A stretch of DNA of 64,000 bases, taken from the NCBI RefSeq assembly GCF_900142845.1, contig NZ_FSRU01000001.1, positions 3,472,001 to 3,536,000 on the forward strand, given 5' to 3'. The notes under the pieces are model-generated. The model saw nothing but the letters and a program-made list of their open reading frames with translations. It was not told where the DNA came from and did no database searches. Below are positions 1 through 9,382 of the stretch, in pieces (positions within the stretch are counted from its first letter, which is position 1; every line of letters starts with the position of its first letter). The translations under genes were made by a program, and so were the position numbers. Origin of the DNA: Paraburkholderia phenazinium. Lineage in GTDB: Bacteria; Pseudomonadota; Gammaproteobacteria; Burkholderiales; Burkholderiaceae.

Positions 1-71
1 CCGTCGGTGGGCAACGACGGCAGACGCCAGCTTGAATCCTTCAAAACCGAGTGTTTATATTCCTTGGACAT
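1..71 (-). CDS. Group II intron reverse transcriptase/maturase, N-terminal fragment cut by window edge
   Basis: Only 23 codons are visible, from an ATG at 71-69 to the window edge. The residues resemble the N-terminal lead of LtrA-type intron-encoded proteins; the reverse transcriptase domain itself would lie to the left of the window. An alternative is an unrelated short frame, since nothing catalytic can be seen. Confidence 0.35.
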   Translation of the reverse strand, partial: MSKEYKHSVLKDSSWRLPSLPTD

Positions 72-330
72 TCCTTACGTATCCGCTTCCTTCAGGACAC
101 GCTGGCTTTGGATATGCCCTAGCGGTGCGTCAACAGCTACCCCGCTACCGCTTTTTCCGCTATCAGACTCCCGCGCCTGCGGTTTACCCGCCCTGGTAAT
201 GACCCTGCCCCACGGTCTCGTCGTGGTCCTTTGTCTCGCACTCCTCCCCACCATACATCGGGTGCCCGCGTTTCCCGCGTCGACGCCGCACATTTCTTGC
301 GCGTTGACATCCCTGATTGGGTGAAATAGA
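1..330 (-). mobile_element. Group II intron, partial (5' part of the RNA plus start of the ORF)
   Basis: Reading the minus strand, about 250 nt of GC-rich structured sequence leads into a reading frame that leaves the window at position 1. The frame start (MSKEYKHSVLKDSSWRL) and the preceding text, with a start codon embedded in GGATACGTAAGGAATGTCC, look to me like the domain IV entry of bacterial group II introns. A GTGCG sequence typical of intron 5' ends occurs at about 241 and again near 296, but both lie too close to the ORF for full domains I-III, so the RNA is probably truncated. Recognition is from memory of the family; no alignment was made. Confidence 0.4.
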
Positions 331-481
331 CTGTTCTCCATTCAGACCATTAGTCTCGCATGAGAACAAATTCATTGCGAAATATTCTCTGCCAGAAACT
401 TTCGCGACAACGACTCCGAGAACCTCCAGTCGAGTCGTCGCGGCCCGCGACAGGAAAATTCACCGAATCGGGAGCACGAAG

Positions 482-1252
482 ATGAAATCCCTCGAAGGTA
501 GAAAGGCACTCGTGGTTGCGGGTGCGAAGGGCATTGCCAAGGCGTGTGTAGAACGATTTGCCGCTGCTGGAGCAGAAGTCTGTTTCTCCGATATCAACGC
601 CCAGGCCGGCTTTGCGCTCGCTGAAAAACTTCAGGAGGCCGGCTATAAGGCAAGCTTCTTCGTGTCAGATGCGGGTGATTCGAAACAGGTCCGGGAACTG
701 GTGAAGTCGGCTATTGACACGATGGGCACCATCGATGTTCTGCTTAACAGTGCAGGCGTGGCAACGCCGCAGGATCTGCTTGACATCACCGAAGAGGAAT
801 ATGACCGGACGCTCAACGTCAATCTGAAATCGGCATTTGTGGCGAGTCAGGAAGTGGCACGCCACCTTCTGGCCAATAAGAGCACGGGGGTGATCATCAA
901 CATGTCCTCGGTCAATTCCGTCATGACGATTCCCAGCATCCTGGTCTACAACGTCTCGAAGGGCGGCATCAACCAGCTGACGAGAAACATGGCGGTCACG
1001 CTAGCTCCTCATGGCATCCGCGTGAATGCAATCGGTCCTGGCACCATCGAAACTGAGCTCGTGCGATCGACCGTGTTGTCGTCCGAAGAAGCCATGGCGA
1101 AGATCATGTCACGCACACCGATGGGTAGGCTCGGCCAACCGGAGGAAATGGCCTCGATCGCCGTGTTCCTCGCGAGTGATGAGTCATCCTATATCACCGG
1201 ACAAATCATCTTCGCAGATGGCGGCCGTATGGGTCTCAACTACACCTGCTGA
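482..1252 (+). CDS. SDR family NAD(P)-dependent oxidoreductase
   Basis: A 256-residue classical short-chain dehydrogenase, probably oxidising a secondary alcohol or 3-hydroxyacyl intermediate of the operon that follows. The cofactor loop is VAGAKGIAKA (about residues 12-21), an atypical TGxxxGxG, followed by an acidic SDIN after beta-2, which favours NAD(H). The catalytic set is visible: Asn in LNSAG, Ser142/143 in INMSS, Tyr156 and Lys160 in YNVSKGG. I start at the ATG at 482, just after GAGCACGAAG; an upstream in-frame start at 317 would add 55 residues with no SDR character. It lies 150 bp ahead of a CoA-transferase gene on the same strand. Substrate unknown; the place in a beta-oxidation-like operon is inference. 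Confidence 0.85.
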   Translation: MKSLEGRKALVVAGAKGIAKACVERFAAAGAEVCFSDINAQAGFALAEKLQEAGYKASFFVSDAGDSKQVRELVKSAIDTMGTIDVLLNSAGVATPQDLLDITEEEYDRTLNVNLKSAFVASQEVARHLLANKSTGVIINMSSVNSVMTIPSILVYNVSKGGINQLTRNMAVTLAPHGIRVNAIGPGTIETELVRSTVLSSEEAMAKIMSRTPMGRLGQPEEMASIAVFLASDESSYITGQIIFADGGRMGLNYTC

Positions 1253-1405
1253 CAGTGGCTAGACACTGTCGTCTGACACGCATGTTGACGTGACGGTCTG
1301 CCGACAGGAAGGGAGCGTCACCACGATGTCCGAAGCCACGCAACAGGTAGCTCGCAGCCAAAGCAGAAAATTTCAATACTGAGTATGAAGGACGGAGGAG
1401 ACAAA

Positions 1406-2629
1406 ATGGCCAGTGCATTGGCTGAGATCAGAGTATTAGACCTGTCGCGCGTGTTGGCGGGTCCATGGGCGGCTCAGACGCTTGGAGACATGGGTGCAGA
1501 AGTCATCAAAGTTGAGCGTCCCAATACTGGTGATGACACGCGCACTTGGGGGCCGCCTTACGTGAAGGACGCAAACGGCGAACTAACCCGAGAGTCGGCC
1601 TATTTCATGTGCACGAATCGCAACAAGAAGTCCGTCACTATCGACTTCACCCGCCCCGAAGGTCAGGAGCTTGTGAGGCAACTAGCAGCGAAATCGGACA
1701 TTGTTATCGAGAACTTCAAGGTAGGTGGCCTCAAGCAGTACGGTCTCGACTACGCGTCCCTAAGCGCTATTAATCCACGTCTCATCTATTGCTCGATTAC
1801 TGGCTTTGGACAAACTGGCCCCTACGCGCCTCGGCCAGGCTATGACTTTCTGATCCAGGCCATGGGTGGCCTGATGAGCATCACCGGTCATGGCGATAGC
1901 GAGCCGGGTGGTGGCCCGATGAAGGTCGGCGTGGCTTTGACGGATGTTATGACCGGGCTATATGCAGCCATCGCAATCTTGGGTGCACTTGCCGCCCGGA
2001 GCGGCACGGGTCGCGGTCAGCACATCGACATGAGTCTGCTCGATGTCCAGGTGGCCTGCCTCGCTAATCAGGCTATGAACTACCTTCATGGCGGTGTCAT
2101 TCCAGGACGCCTCGGCAACGCTCACCCGAACGTAGTTCCCTACCAGGACTTTCCGACTGCCGATGGGAACATGATCCTGGCTATCGGTAACGACACCCAG
2201 TTTGCAAAGCTCTGTGCGGTGCTTGAACGGCCGGAACTGCTGTCCGACAGTCGCTTCGCGTCTAACGCCGCTCGCGTCGCGAATCGCAACGAGCTAGTCC
2301 AGACCCTGCGCGACATTACCGTTCAACGTACGACAGACACCTGGCTCGCCCAACTCGAATCGACTGGTGTGCCAAGTGGACCCGTCAACACGCTTGATCG
2401 CGTATTCCGCGATCCTCAGGTCATCCACCGCAACCTCAAAATCGAAATGGAGCATACCCAGGCGGGGCCTCTCCCCCTCCTTGCCAGCCCGGTGCGGCTG
2501 TCGGACACGCCCGTGGAATATCGGTTGCCCCCGCCCCTCCTGGGCGAGCACACCAACGACGTGCTTTCAACGGTCCTCAATCTCGCCCCTGAAGTGCTGG
2601 CCCGTCTCACCTCCGAAAACGTTATCTGA
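1406..2629 (+). CDS. Class III CoA-transferase (CaiB/BaiF family)
   Basis: A 407-residue class III CoA-transferase, which moves CoA from a donor thioester to a carboxylic acid through an aspartyl-CoA intermediate. Family marks are LDLSRVLAGPWAAQTLGD at the N-terminus, a GAEVIKVERP strand, the NRNKKS segment and PGYDFLIQAMGG, whose Asp (about residue 147) sits where the nucleophile is expected. The ATG at 1406 is preceded by GGAGGAG at 1392-1398, so I prefer it to the in-frame ATG at 1385. It is followed after 27 bp by an acyl-CoA dehydrogenase, so it probably activates the operon's substrate acid. Homologues act on carnitine, bile acids, oxalate and aryl-succinates; sequence alone does not say which applies here. 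Confidence 0.9.
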   Translation: MASALAEIRVLDLSRVLAGPWAAQTLGDMGAEVIKVERPNTGDDTRTWGPPYVKDANGELTRESAYFMCTNRNKKSVTIDFTRPEGQELVRQLAAKSDIVIENFKVGGLKQYGLDYASLSAINPRLIYCSITGFGQTGPYAPRPGYDFLIQAMGGLMSITGHGDSEPGGGPMKVGVALTDVMTGLYAAIAILGALAARSGTGRGQHIDMSLLDVQVACLANQAMNYLHGGVIPGRLGNAHPNVVPYQDFPTADGNMILAIGNDTQFAKLCAVLERPELLSDSRFASNAARVANRNELVQTLRDITVQRTTDTWLAQLESTGVPSGPVNTLDRVFRDPQVIHRNLKIEMEHTQAGPLPLLASPVRLSDTPVEYRLPPPLLGEHTNDVLSTVLNLAPEVLARLTSENVI

Positions 2630-2656
2630 GGACTATCCAAACCCGACGGTGAAACC

Positions 2657-3823
2657 ATGATCGAATCACTTGACTATGTCTGTCTCCCGGACGAAGCGGA
2701 AGCCTTACGCAGCGAGGTTCGCGCCTTCCTGGCCGAGCACCTCATGAATGTTCCGGCGAACCAACGTGCCCGCTCTTGGATGGGCTTCTCCGCAGAATTT
2801 AGTCGAGCCTTGGGCCGCCGTGGCTGGCTCGGTTTAACGTTGCCGCGCAGCTACGGAAGCGCAGAACTGGGTGCATTTTCTCGCTTTGTTCTTGTAGAAG
2901 AACTACTTAACGCGGGGGCACCGGTCGGTGCCCACTGGATTGCCGACCGTCAAAGCGGCCCGCTCATCTTGTCGTACGGAACTGAAGCCCAGAAGCAATT
3001 TTATCTGCCCCGCATCAGCCGAGGCGAAGCGTTCTTTTGCATCGGCATGAGCGAGCCCAATGTTGGATCCGATTTGGCGAGTGTCCGTACCCAGGCACGC
3101 CGCACGAGTGACGGCTGGATTCTATCTGGGCAAAAAATCTGGACAACGCAGGCGCATCGATCACATTACATGATCGCACTAGTGCGGACCTCGGGATCGC
3201 CGGAGGACCGCCAGAAAGGTCTTTCGCAGCTCATTGTCGATCTTTCGCTTCCAGGGGTGGTCGTGCGGCCAATCAGGGATCTAACAGGCGACAGCCACTT
3301 CTGTGAAGTGTTTTTCGACGATGTGCATCTTGGCGGAGACGCCCTCATTGGAACAGAAGGGGATGGGTGGCGACAGGTGACCGCCGAACTGGCCTTTGAG
3401 CGCAGCGGTCCTGAACGGATCTATTCCAGCATCGTGCTGCTGAATGAGTGGGCTAGCTATCTGCGGCGGTGTGGAGCAATCGATCGTCTCGAATACGTCG
3501 CAGCAGGCCGACTTCTGAGTTCGCTTGTCACGCTTCGGGCAATGTCCATTTCAATCGTCGCGAAACTTCAGGCAGGTGAAAGTCCGGCGACCGTGGCCGC
3601 GTTGACGAAAGACCTCGGCACGGAGTTCGAACAGCTAGTGCCCGCTGTGATCGCCGACCTCGTGTCGGCAGTAGACAGCAGAACCGGACACGACGGGCCG
3701 CCATCCCCGGAGTTGCTTCAGACACTCGCATACATCACACACGTCGCGCCCTCGTTCTCTCTCCGGGGCGGTACGCGCGAGATTTTGCGCGGAATGATTG
3801 CCCGTGGTTTGGGTCTGCGCTAA
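2657..3823 (+). CDS. Acyl-CoA dehydrogenase (large subunit of a likely hetero-oligomer)
   Basis: A 388-residue FAD-dependent acyl-CoA dehydrogenase introducing an alpha,beta double bond into an acyl-CoA. Visible are the flavin-binding run GMSEPNVGSDLASV with the SGQKIWTT segment, a middle beta domain, and the C-terminal SLRGGTREILRGMIA, the usual end of this family. It is followed by a second, shorter dehydrogenase gene (22 bp between this stop and the next start). Such adjacent pairs (for example FadE28/FadE29 in mycobacteria) form alpha2beta2 enzymes for ring or branched carboxyl-CoA substrates; applying that here is inference. Electrons would leave via ETF, which is not encoded in the window. 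Confidence 0.88.
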   Translation: MIESLDYVCLPDEAEALRSEVRAFLAEHLMNVPANQRARSWMGFSAEFSRALGRRGWLGLTLPRSYGSAELGAFSRFVLVEELLNAGAPVGAHWIADRQSGPLILSYGTEAQKQFYLPRISRGEAFFCIGMSEPNVGSDLASVRTQARRTSDGWILSGQKIWTTQAHRSHYMIALVRTSGSPEDRQKGLSQLIVDLSLPGVVVRPIRDLTGDSHFCEVFFDDVHLGGDALIGTEGDGWRQVTAELAFERSGPERIYSSIVLLNEWASYLRRCGAIDRLEYVAAGRLLSSLVTLRAMSISIVAKLQAGESPATVAALTKDLGTEFEQLVPAVIADLVSAVDSRTGHDGPPSPELLQTLAYITHVAPSFSLRGGTREILRGMIARGLGLR

Positions 3824-3845
3824 ATCTGCCGGAAGGAGACCTCGC

Positions 3846-4871
3846 ATGAACGATATTTTTGCAGACTCATTTGATCGCCTTCTCGCGGGCGAGTGCCCGG
3901 CAAGTACCGTCCGGCAAATCGAGTCAGGAGAAAGCTTTTCCGGCCTCTGGGAAGCGCTGACCGAGAGCGCCTTTGCAGACCTGCTAGTGCCCGAGAGCGC
4001 CGGCGGCGCCGGACTATCGCTGCTCGATGCATCACCACTGATTGCTGCATGCGGCCGATATGCCCTTCCCGTGCCTTTGGCGTACACCATGCTCGTGCGT
4101 GCGTTGCTCGACCGCAAAAACCTCGAGACGCTCGCGGGTCCCGTTACGATTGCGGCAAGCGCTGTCAGGCACACCGGAGACGTGTTCCATTGTGACAATG
4201 TACCGTTCGGTCACGTCAGTGAATGGATCATGGTGGAGGAAAGCGGGCTTTGCCAGTTGTGGTCACTTGAAGCCGCCGATGTCGAAAGTGACGGCATTGA
4301 GGGAAGTCTCGACGCGTCGGCGACGTGGTCAAAGCGGCCTCGCTCGATCCCTCTTTTCTGCAACGGAACGCGAATGTCTGGTGCCGCTGTCACCGCGCTG
4401 TTGATCTCCGGCGCGCTGGAAAAAGTGCTGGAAATGACGATTTCCCATGCAAACGAACGCTCACAGTTCGGTCGCCCCATAGGCAAGTTTCAGGCAATCC
4501 AGCAACAGGTCAGTGTATTGGCAGAACTGACCTTTGCAGCACGAATGGCTTCCCGATTGGCGTGTTCTCCGTCGAGTGCGACACCAATCGCCAGCGGCGT
4601 CGCAATAGCTAAAGCTTACGCGAGTCAGGCCGCAGCTACTGCTGCCAGTATCGCCCACGCCGTCCATGGAGCAATCGGCATTACGGCTGAACACGACCTG
4701 AATCTATACACGCGCAGGTTGCACGCGTGGCGTCGCGCATTCGGAGCCGAAACGGCCTGGTATGCCGAGATCGGCGCGGCTTGGCTTGGTGGCAACGATT
4801 CTGCTCTCGATTTTGTTCGAAACGCAATTCCGCCCAGTGCGTCGTACGCCGACTCAACCAGTGAGTTATGA
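3846..4871 (+). CDS. Acyl-CoA dehydrogenase (small partner subunit)
   Basis: A 341-residue member of the acyl-CoA dehydrogenase family, shorter and more divergent than its neighbour. The C-terminal helical domain is clear (HANERSQFGRPIGKFQAIQQ, then AIAHAVHGAIGITAEHDLNL), while the N-terminal FAD-contact motifs are weak. The ATG at 3846 has AAGGAGA at 3832-3838; an in-frame start at 3798 would overlap the upstream gene. It overlaps the next gene by ATGA (4868-4871), so the two are translationally coupled. The weak N-terminal flavin motifs fit the regulatory or structural half of a heteromeric dehydrogenase; whether it binds its own FAD cannot be told here. Confidence 0.85.
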   Translation: MNDIFADSFDRLLAGECPASTVRQIESGESFSGLWEALTESAFADLLVPESAGGAGLSLLDASPLIAACGRYALPVPLAYTMLVRALLDRKNLETLAGPVTIAASAVRHTGDVFHCDNVPFGHVSEWIMVEESGLCQLWSLEAADVESDGIEGSLDASATWSKRPRSIPLFCNGTRMSGAAVTALLISGALEKVLEMTISHANERSQFGRPIGKFQAIQQQVSVLAELTFAARMASRLACSPSSATPIASGVAIAKAYASQAAATAASIAHAVHGAIGITAEHDLNLYTRRLHAWRRAFGAETAWYAEIGAAWLGGNDSALDFVRNAIPPSASYADSTSEL

Positions 4872-5668
4872 CCATGACCAACTTTCTTGAAGTCACACGC
4901 GACGGTGCAGTGCTTACCTTGGCAATGAATGCGCCAGACACGCGCAACGCGCTCACGGGCAATACGGCCATACCGGAGTTTCTTGCTGAATGCGATCGGA
5001 TCAACAGCGACGTGTCCATACGGGCAGTCATCATTACCGGATATAACGGTATGTTCTGTTCCGGGGGTAACCTCAAGGACATGCGGCGATATTTCGATGA
5101 CGAGCTCACTCAAGCGCAGATCGCAATCGAGTATCGCACCGGAATACAGCGCCTCACGCGCGCCATCTACGGTCTGGATGTCCCAACCATTGCCGCAGTG
5201 AACGGCCCAGCCATTGGTGCTGGCTGCGACCTTAGTTGTATGTGCGATATCCGCATCGTTTCAGAGAGAGCAACTTTCGCCGAGAGCTTCATCAAGGTCG
5301 GAATTGTTCCGGGGGATGGCGGTGCATGGTTGTTGACCCGAACTATCGGTCGTTCTCGCGCGGCCGAAATGGCTTTCACTGGCGACATGCTCAGCGCCGA
5401 TGAGGCACTACGGATTGGCCTCGTTTCTCAGGTCGTTTCATCGGAGGACCTGCTGGAAGCGGCCCAAAAGCTTGCTGCCCGAATCGTTCGCCACCCCGGG
5501 GCAACGCTGCGAATGACCAAACGGCTGATGCGCGAAAGTCAAGATAGTGGACTGGATACGATACTCGAAATGTCGGCGACTATGCAGGCCCTGGCGCACA
5601 AGTCACCGGAGCACCGCGAGGCAGTGACGGCGTTCATCGAGAAACGCGCCCCTCGATTCCCGGAGTGA
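4868..5668 (+). CDS. Enoyl-CoA hydratase/isomerase family protein
   Basis: A 266-residue crotonase-fold protein expected to hydrate the enoyl-CoA made by the preceding dehydrogenases. The oxyanion-hole segments are present: FCSGGNLKDM (about residues 59-68) and NGPAIGAGCDLSC (about 115-127). AESFIKVGIVPGDGG supplies one expected acid (Glu in AES), while the second is replaced around GDGGA, so an isomerase, hydrolase or C-C lyase role is possible. The start overlaps the upstream stop by four bases. A 100-bp gap with an own ribosome site separates it from the aldehyde dehydrogenase. Confidence 0.88.
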   Translation: MTMTNFLEVTRDGAVLTLAMNAPDTRNALTGNTAIPEFLAECDRINSDVSIRAVIITGYNGMFCSGGNLKDMRRYFDDELTQAQIAIEYRTGIQRLTRAIYGLDVPTIAAVNGPAIGAGCDLSCMCDIRIVSERATFAESFIKVGIVPGDGGAWLLTRTIGRSRAAEMAFTGDMLSADEALRIGLVSQVVSSEDLLEAAQKLAARIVRHPGATLRMTKRLMRESQDSGLDTILEMSATMQALAHKSPEHREAVTAFIEKRAPRFPE

Positions 5669-5771
5669 CCTCTGCGTACGCCGAGAAATAACCGCCAAGT
5701 GCAAATTTACTATCGCTAAGTCCCCGCGACGACACACTGAGCAAGGGGCCATCTCATACGGAGAAGAAGTT

Positions 5772-7250
5772 ATGCAACGTTACCAAATGTACATCAATGG
5801 TGAGTCCCGCGCTTCGGTGAACGGCGAATGGTTCGAAACAGAAAACCCCTTTACAGGTGAAGCCTGGGCAGAGGTCGCCAGAGGAAGCCGCACTGATGTC
5901 GATCATGCCGTGAATGCGGCTCACGCCGCATTCGTCTCAGGGCCATGGGCGCAAATGTCTGCAAGTCAACGAGGCATGCTGCTACACCGTGTTGGTGACC
6001 TGATCGCACGCGACGCCAGGCGGCTCGCCGAACTTGAGGTACGCGATAACGGCAAACTCATGGCCGAGATGTATGCCCAATGCCAGTACATCCCGCAGTG
6101 GTACTATTACTTTGGCGGCCTCGCCGACAAGATTCAGGGAAGCGTTATTCCGCTCGATAAAAAGGGCTTTTTCAACTTTACTCGTCATGAACCTCTGGGC
6201 GTGGTTGCCGCCATCACGCCATGGAACTCGCCTCTCCTTTTGGCATCCTGGAAAATCGCTCCCGCACTTGCTGCGGGCTGCACTGTTGTCATCAAGCCAT
6301 CGGAATTCACATCCGTCTCAACGATTGAATTTGCGAAGCTGTTCGAGGAAGCTGGTTTTCCGCCGGGAGTAATCAACGTCGTCACCGGCTTTGGCGCCGA
6401 TGTCGGAGCCCCCCTGGTCGAACATCCGCTGGTCAAGAAAATCACGTTCACCGGTGCCGAGACGACCGGCAGAGCCGTTAACGAAGCAGCGGCACGTCAG
6501 TTCAAGCACGTCAGCCTTGAACTCGGCGGTAAATCTCCGAATATCGTATTCGAGGATGCGGACCTCGAAGATGCTGTGAACGGTGCGGTGTCCGGCATCT
6601 TCGCGGCAACGGGTCAGACGTGCATCGCTGGATCACGTCTTCTTGTTCAGGAAAGCATTTACGACGAATTTGTAGATAGGCTGCTGACCCTCGCTCGCAC
6701 TGCGCGAATGGGGGATCCGTCAAGCCCGGATACACAAGTTGGCCCCGTGACCACTCGACCGCAGTATAAGAAAGTCCTCTCCTATATCGATATAGCAAAG
6801 CAGGATGGTGCGACACTGCTGCTGGGCGGCAAGCCGGGCACCGCGCCTGAATGTGGGAATGGATGGTTCGTTGAGCCTACCATTTTCGGAAATGTCAGCA
6901 ACAGTATGCGCATTGCACAGGAAGAAGTCTTTGGCCCGATTCTCTCTGTTATCAAGTTCAAGAACGAGGACGAGGCCGTTTCGATCGCAAACGACGTCCG
7001 TTTCGGCTTGGGTTCGGGGGTATGGACAAAAGACATCGGTCGCTCAATTCGCATGTCAGAGAAGATTCAAGCTGGCATCGTGTGGGTGAACACTTATCGC
7101 GCTGTCAGCTACATGTCGCCATTTGGGGGATACAAAGAGTCCGGTCTGGGCCGTGAGAACGGTATCGACGCGATCAGGGAATACCTACAAACCAAGAGTG
7201 TCTGGATCAACAGCGGCGTCAAGACGACAAACCCGTTCATATTGCGCTGA
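5772..7250 (+). CDS. NAD(P)+-dependent aldehyde dehydrogenase
   Basis: A 492-residue aldehyde dehydrogenase of full family length, oxidising an aldehyde to its acid. The NAD-binding PWNSPLLLASWKIAPALAAG, the general-base Glu in LELGGKSPN and the nucleophilic Cys in GQTCIAGSR are all present, as is the C-terminal PFGGYKESGLGRENG. The ATG at 5772 follows GGAGAAGAA. In operon context it could make the acid that the CoA-transferase activates, or remove an aldehyde released by a retro-aldol step after the hydratase; both are inferences. Most similar by eye to betaine-aldehyde/vanillin-type members, but substrate is not predictable. Confidence 0.9.
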   Translation: MQRYQMYINGESRASVNGEWFETENPFTGEAWAEVARGSRTDVDHAVNAAHAAFVSGPWAQMSASQRGMLLHRVGDLIARDARRLAELEVRDNGKLMAEMYAQCQYIPQWYYYFGGLADKIQGSVIPLDKKGFFNFTRHEPLGVVAAITPWNSPLLLASWKIAPALAAGCTVVIKPSEFTSVSTIEFAKLFEEAGFPPGVINVVTGFGADVGAPLVEHPLVKKITFTGAETTGRAVNEAAARQFKHVSLELGGKSPNIVFEDADLEDAVNGAVSGIFAATGQTCIAGSRLLVQESIYDEFVDRLLTLARTARMGDPSSPDTQVGPVTTRPQYKKVLSYIDIAKQDGATLLLGGKPGTAPECGNGWFVEPTIFGNVSNSMRIAQEEVFGPILSVIKFKNEDEAVSIANDVRFGLGSGVWTKDIGRSIRMSEKIQAGIVWVNTYRAVSYMSPFGGYKESGLGRENGIDAIREYLQTKSVWINSGVKTTNPFILR

Positions 7251-7581
7251 ATCTAGTGAGACCAGGTTGCACGCGAGACCCAGTTCATCAGTTCGAGATG
7301 GCGAGTGATCCTAGCCAACCGCGAAACGACATGGGCTCGAACAGCTTCCCGGGATTCGGATGCTGAAGTACCCCTTCCTACGATGAGCTCATTTTGATGG
7401 ATACGACTTCTGGCTGCGCGTACGGCCTGCGCGAGTCAATGAAATATAACGGCTGCGCCCCTTGAATCAGACCTGGCCGGAAGAGGTAACCTCGATGACA
7501 AGGGCCAGACCTTTCACGTGGCGATAGACCGCGAGCAACGGGAAGTGTGTGGCACTGACGTCAAGGGCCGCCGCGCGCTAC
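7251..7581. other. Intergenic, no gene seen
   Basis: No open frame with family character and no convincing hairpin-plus-T-run terminator. It separates the first operon from a small convergent lipoprotein gene. Confidence 0.5.
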
Positions 7582-7860
7582 CTAAACACAGTCAAAGACG
7601 ACTGTGACCTGGTCACGCGATAAACGCATCATGCCGTCAGTGGATGTGTCGACTTCCCTCACCTGCTTGCCCTGGCTACTACAGTACGCTTTGGCACGGC
7701 CCGTGGCCGAATTCTTTACACTTGCCCATGAAATAAATTCCGAGTTAAGGTTGCCGCGCGCCGACACGGCCCAGTGCCCGTGCTCTGTCGAAGTTACGTC
7801 CGAGCTGGTCGCGCATCCCGCAAGCGCGATAGCATAAAGTATGGGTAATGTTAGTCGCAT
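7582..7860 (-). CDS. Small putative lipoprotein
   Basis: A 92-residue protein with a type II signal peptide: MRLTLPILYAIALAGC gives a lipobox ending at Cys16, followed by ATSSD. The mature part has two further cysteines (SSQGKQ is preceded by one, and VFDC is near the end), which could form a disulfide. After export it would be lipid-anchored; Ser and Asp near +2 leave inner versus outer membrane sorting open. The ribosome site is poor and the upstream 60 bp are AT-rich. I do not recognise the family; it resembles the many short YbjP- or entericidin-like lipoproteins only in architecture. Confidence 0.6.
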   Translation of the reverse strand: MRLTLPILYAIALAGCATSSDVTSTEHGHWAVSARGNLNSEFISWASVKNSATGRAKAYCSSQGKQVREVDTSTDGMMRLSRDQVTVVFDCV

Positions 7861-8440
7861 TTTTTAAATCTAAACTTTTATGGATTCCTGATCACCATTT
7901 TTTATCAGCGGATCGATTGTCGCCTTGATCGCCCACAACTCGATGGCCCTGTTTATCTCCGGTTGTCAAAGTGACCGTATCTCCTCCGCAGTGTATTTTT
8001 ATTACTCATGAAAAGGAATTCCTAAACCGGTAACTAACTGTTAGCACCCGTGCAAAACTGCCCCAGTCGCTGATGTGGGAGCGGATCGACAGCGAGGCCC
8101 TTGTGATCCACTTTCTTCCGCCGAAGGCGGAAGACTCGAGTGGTGAAGCGGTCGTGGCGCAAGAGGTTGCCATTCCGATTGGCGCTACCTGCTGCGGCGC
8201 CGTGGGTGACAGAGGGGCTACATCCGGAACTCGTAGCCTCGGCCACAAGGGAAGAAGATGCATACGTGGAGATGAATACGGCCGACGCGTGTGTCTCCTC
8301 AAACCGCACGTGCGAAATGGGTTTGAGACACGTCACCGGATGACCCTACGAGTCGTTTGTTTTCAGTCTCGAAGAGTGCACCCGGGAGACGTGAAGCATC
8401 GCGGAATTTTGTGGCATGACATGCGCGCTTCGATGCGACC
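7861..8440. other. Intergenic, probably decayed sequence
   Basis: About 580 bp. The first 150 bp are AT-rich and may hold the promoter of the lipoprotein gene. From about 8040 to 8340 both strands are open in overlapping frames, a pattern of high-GC non-coding or decayed DNA; no family could be recognised in any frame. Confidence 0.4.
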
Positions 8441-9232
8441 TTATTGCGCGCTCCATCCGCCATCGATTTGCAGCGCGGATCCTCGCATCTCATTGGCGGA
8501 TGGGGAGCACAAGAATACGGCGAGATCGCCGATTTGATCAGGAGTTACAAATTGCTGAGAGGGTTGTTTTTCTCCAAGAAATCTCGCACTTGCTTCGTCT
8601 GGCGACAGCGATTCACGCACAGCGAAATCGTCGATTTGCTTCTGCAATAGAGGTGTCAACACCATACCGGGGCAAATAGCATTCACCGTGACACCTGAGC
8701 GTGCGCTTTCCAGCGCGGCGACCTTTGTCAATCCAACGACGCCGTGCTTTGCTGCTACATATGCAGATTTCCCAACAGAGCCGACAAGGCCGTGAACCGA
8801 CGCGATATTGATGACCCGTCCCCAACCCCGTTCGCGCATCGCTGGTAGTGCGAGCCGCATTGTGTGAAATGCCGAACTCAGGTTGATGGCGATGATTGAA
8901 TCCCAGCTTGCCACAGGAAACAAATCGATCCGCTCGACAAACTGGATTCCGGCATTGTTGACCAGTATGTCGACACCGCCAAACGTTTGGACTGCAAAAT
9001 TTATCATTGCTTCGATTTCGGCCGGCCTCGTCATATCAGCGGCGTGATGCACGACGTTCACGCCCGACGTTTCGACCGTGGCAACGGCTTCTTTAACGTC
9101 GCCGAATCCGTTCAACACCAGGTTCGCACCCGCACGGGCCAAGGCGGTTGCAATTCCCAGCCCGATGCCACTCGTCGATCCGGTAACGACGGCCGCTTTG
9201 CCTGCGAGGAATCTGGAATCAGAAATTTTCAT
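8441..9232 (-). CDS. bdhA: 3-hydroxybutyrate dehydrogenase (SDR family)
   Basis: A 263-residue SDR that best fits D-3-hydroxybutyrate dehydrogenase, interconverting 3-hydroxybutyrate and acetoacetate with NAD. TGSTSGIGLGIA is the cofactor loop, LVNNAGIQ the Asn motif, INIASVHGLVGS the Ser motif and YVAAKHG the Tyr-Lys pair. The tail (KQPSQQFVTPDQIGDLAVF, ending in DGGWSAQ) is characteristic of PHB-degradation dehydrogenases. I start at the ATG at 9232, because the in-frame extension to 9373 has no family similarity. It runs in the same direction as the broken dehydrogenase upstream. A different 3-hydroxyacid or a sugar alcohol is possible given the acid-sugar genes around it. Confidence 0.75.
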   Translation of the reverse strand: MKISDSRFLAGKAAVVTGSTSGIGLGIATALARAGANLVLNGFGDVKEAVATVETSGVNVVHHAADMTRPAEIEAMINFAVQTFGGVDILVNNAGIQFVERIDLFPVASWDSIIAINLSSAFHTMRLALPAMRERGWGRVINIASVHGLVGSVGKSAYVAAKHGVVGLTKVAALESARSGVTVNAICPGMVLTPLLQKQIDDFAVRESLSPDEASARFLGEKQPSQQFVTPDQIGDLAVFLCSPSANEMRGSALQIDGGWSAQ

Positions 9233-9382
9233 ATGCAGTGTTAGACAGTAGTGGGAAAACATGGGGATATCGCCCCGGCATTGCAGTGCGTACAGACCAC
9301 TGCGGTCACTTTGCATCGGAATTGCGGTGCGTGAGACGTAAAGACTAAATCGATCCGCCCGATCGTAATGCACCTCTTGCCG

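Noticed and set aside
317..481. Extending the first SDR upstream to 317
   Set aside because: The extra 55 residues have no SDR character and start close to the intron-like sequence; the ATG at 482 begins exactly at the usual N-terminus.
8034..8537. Long overlapping frames on both strands between the lipoprotein and bdhA genes
   Set aside because: Both strands are open together, composition is arginine/serine/cysteine-rich and no family motif is visible; typical of non-coding high-GC DNA.
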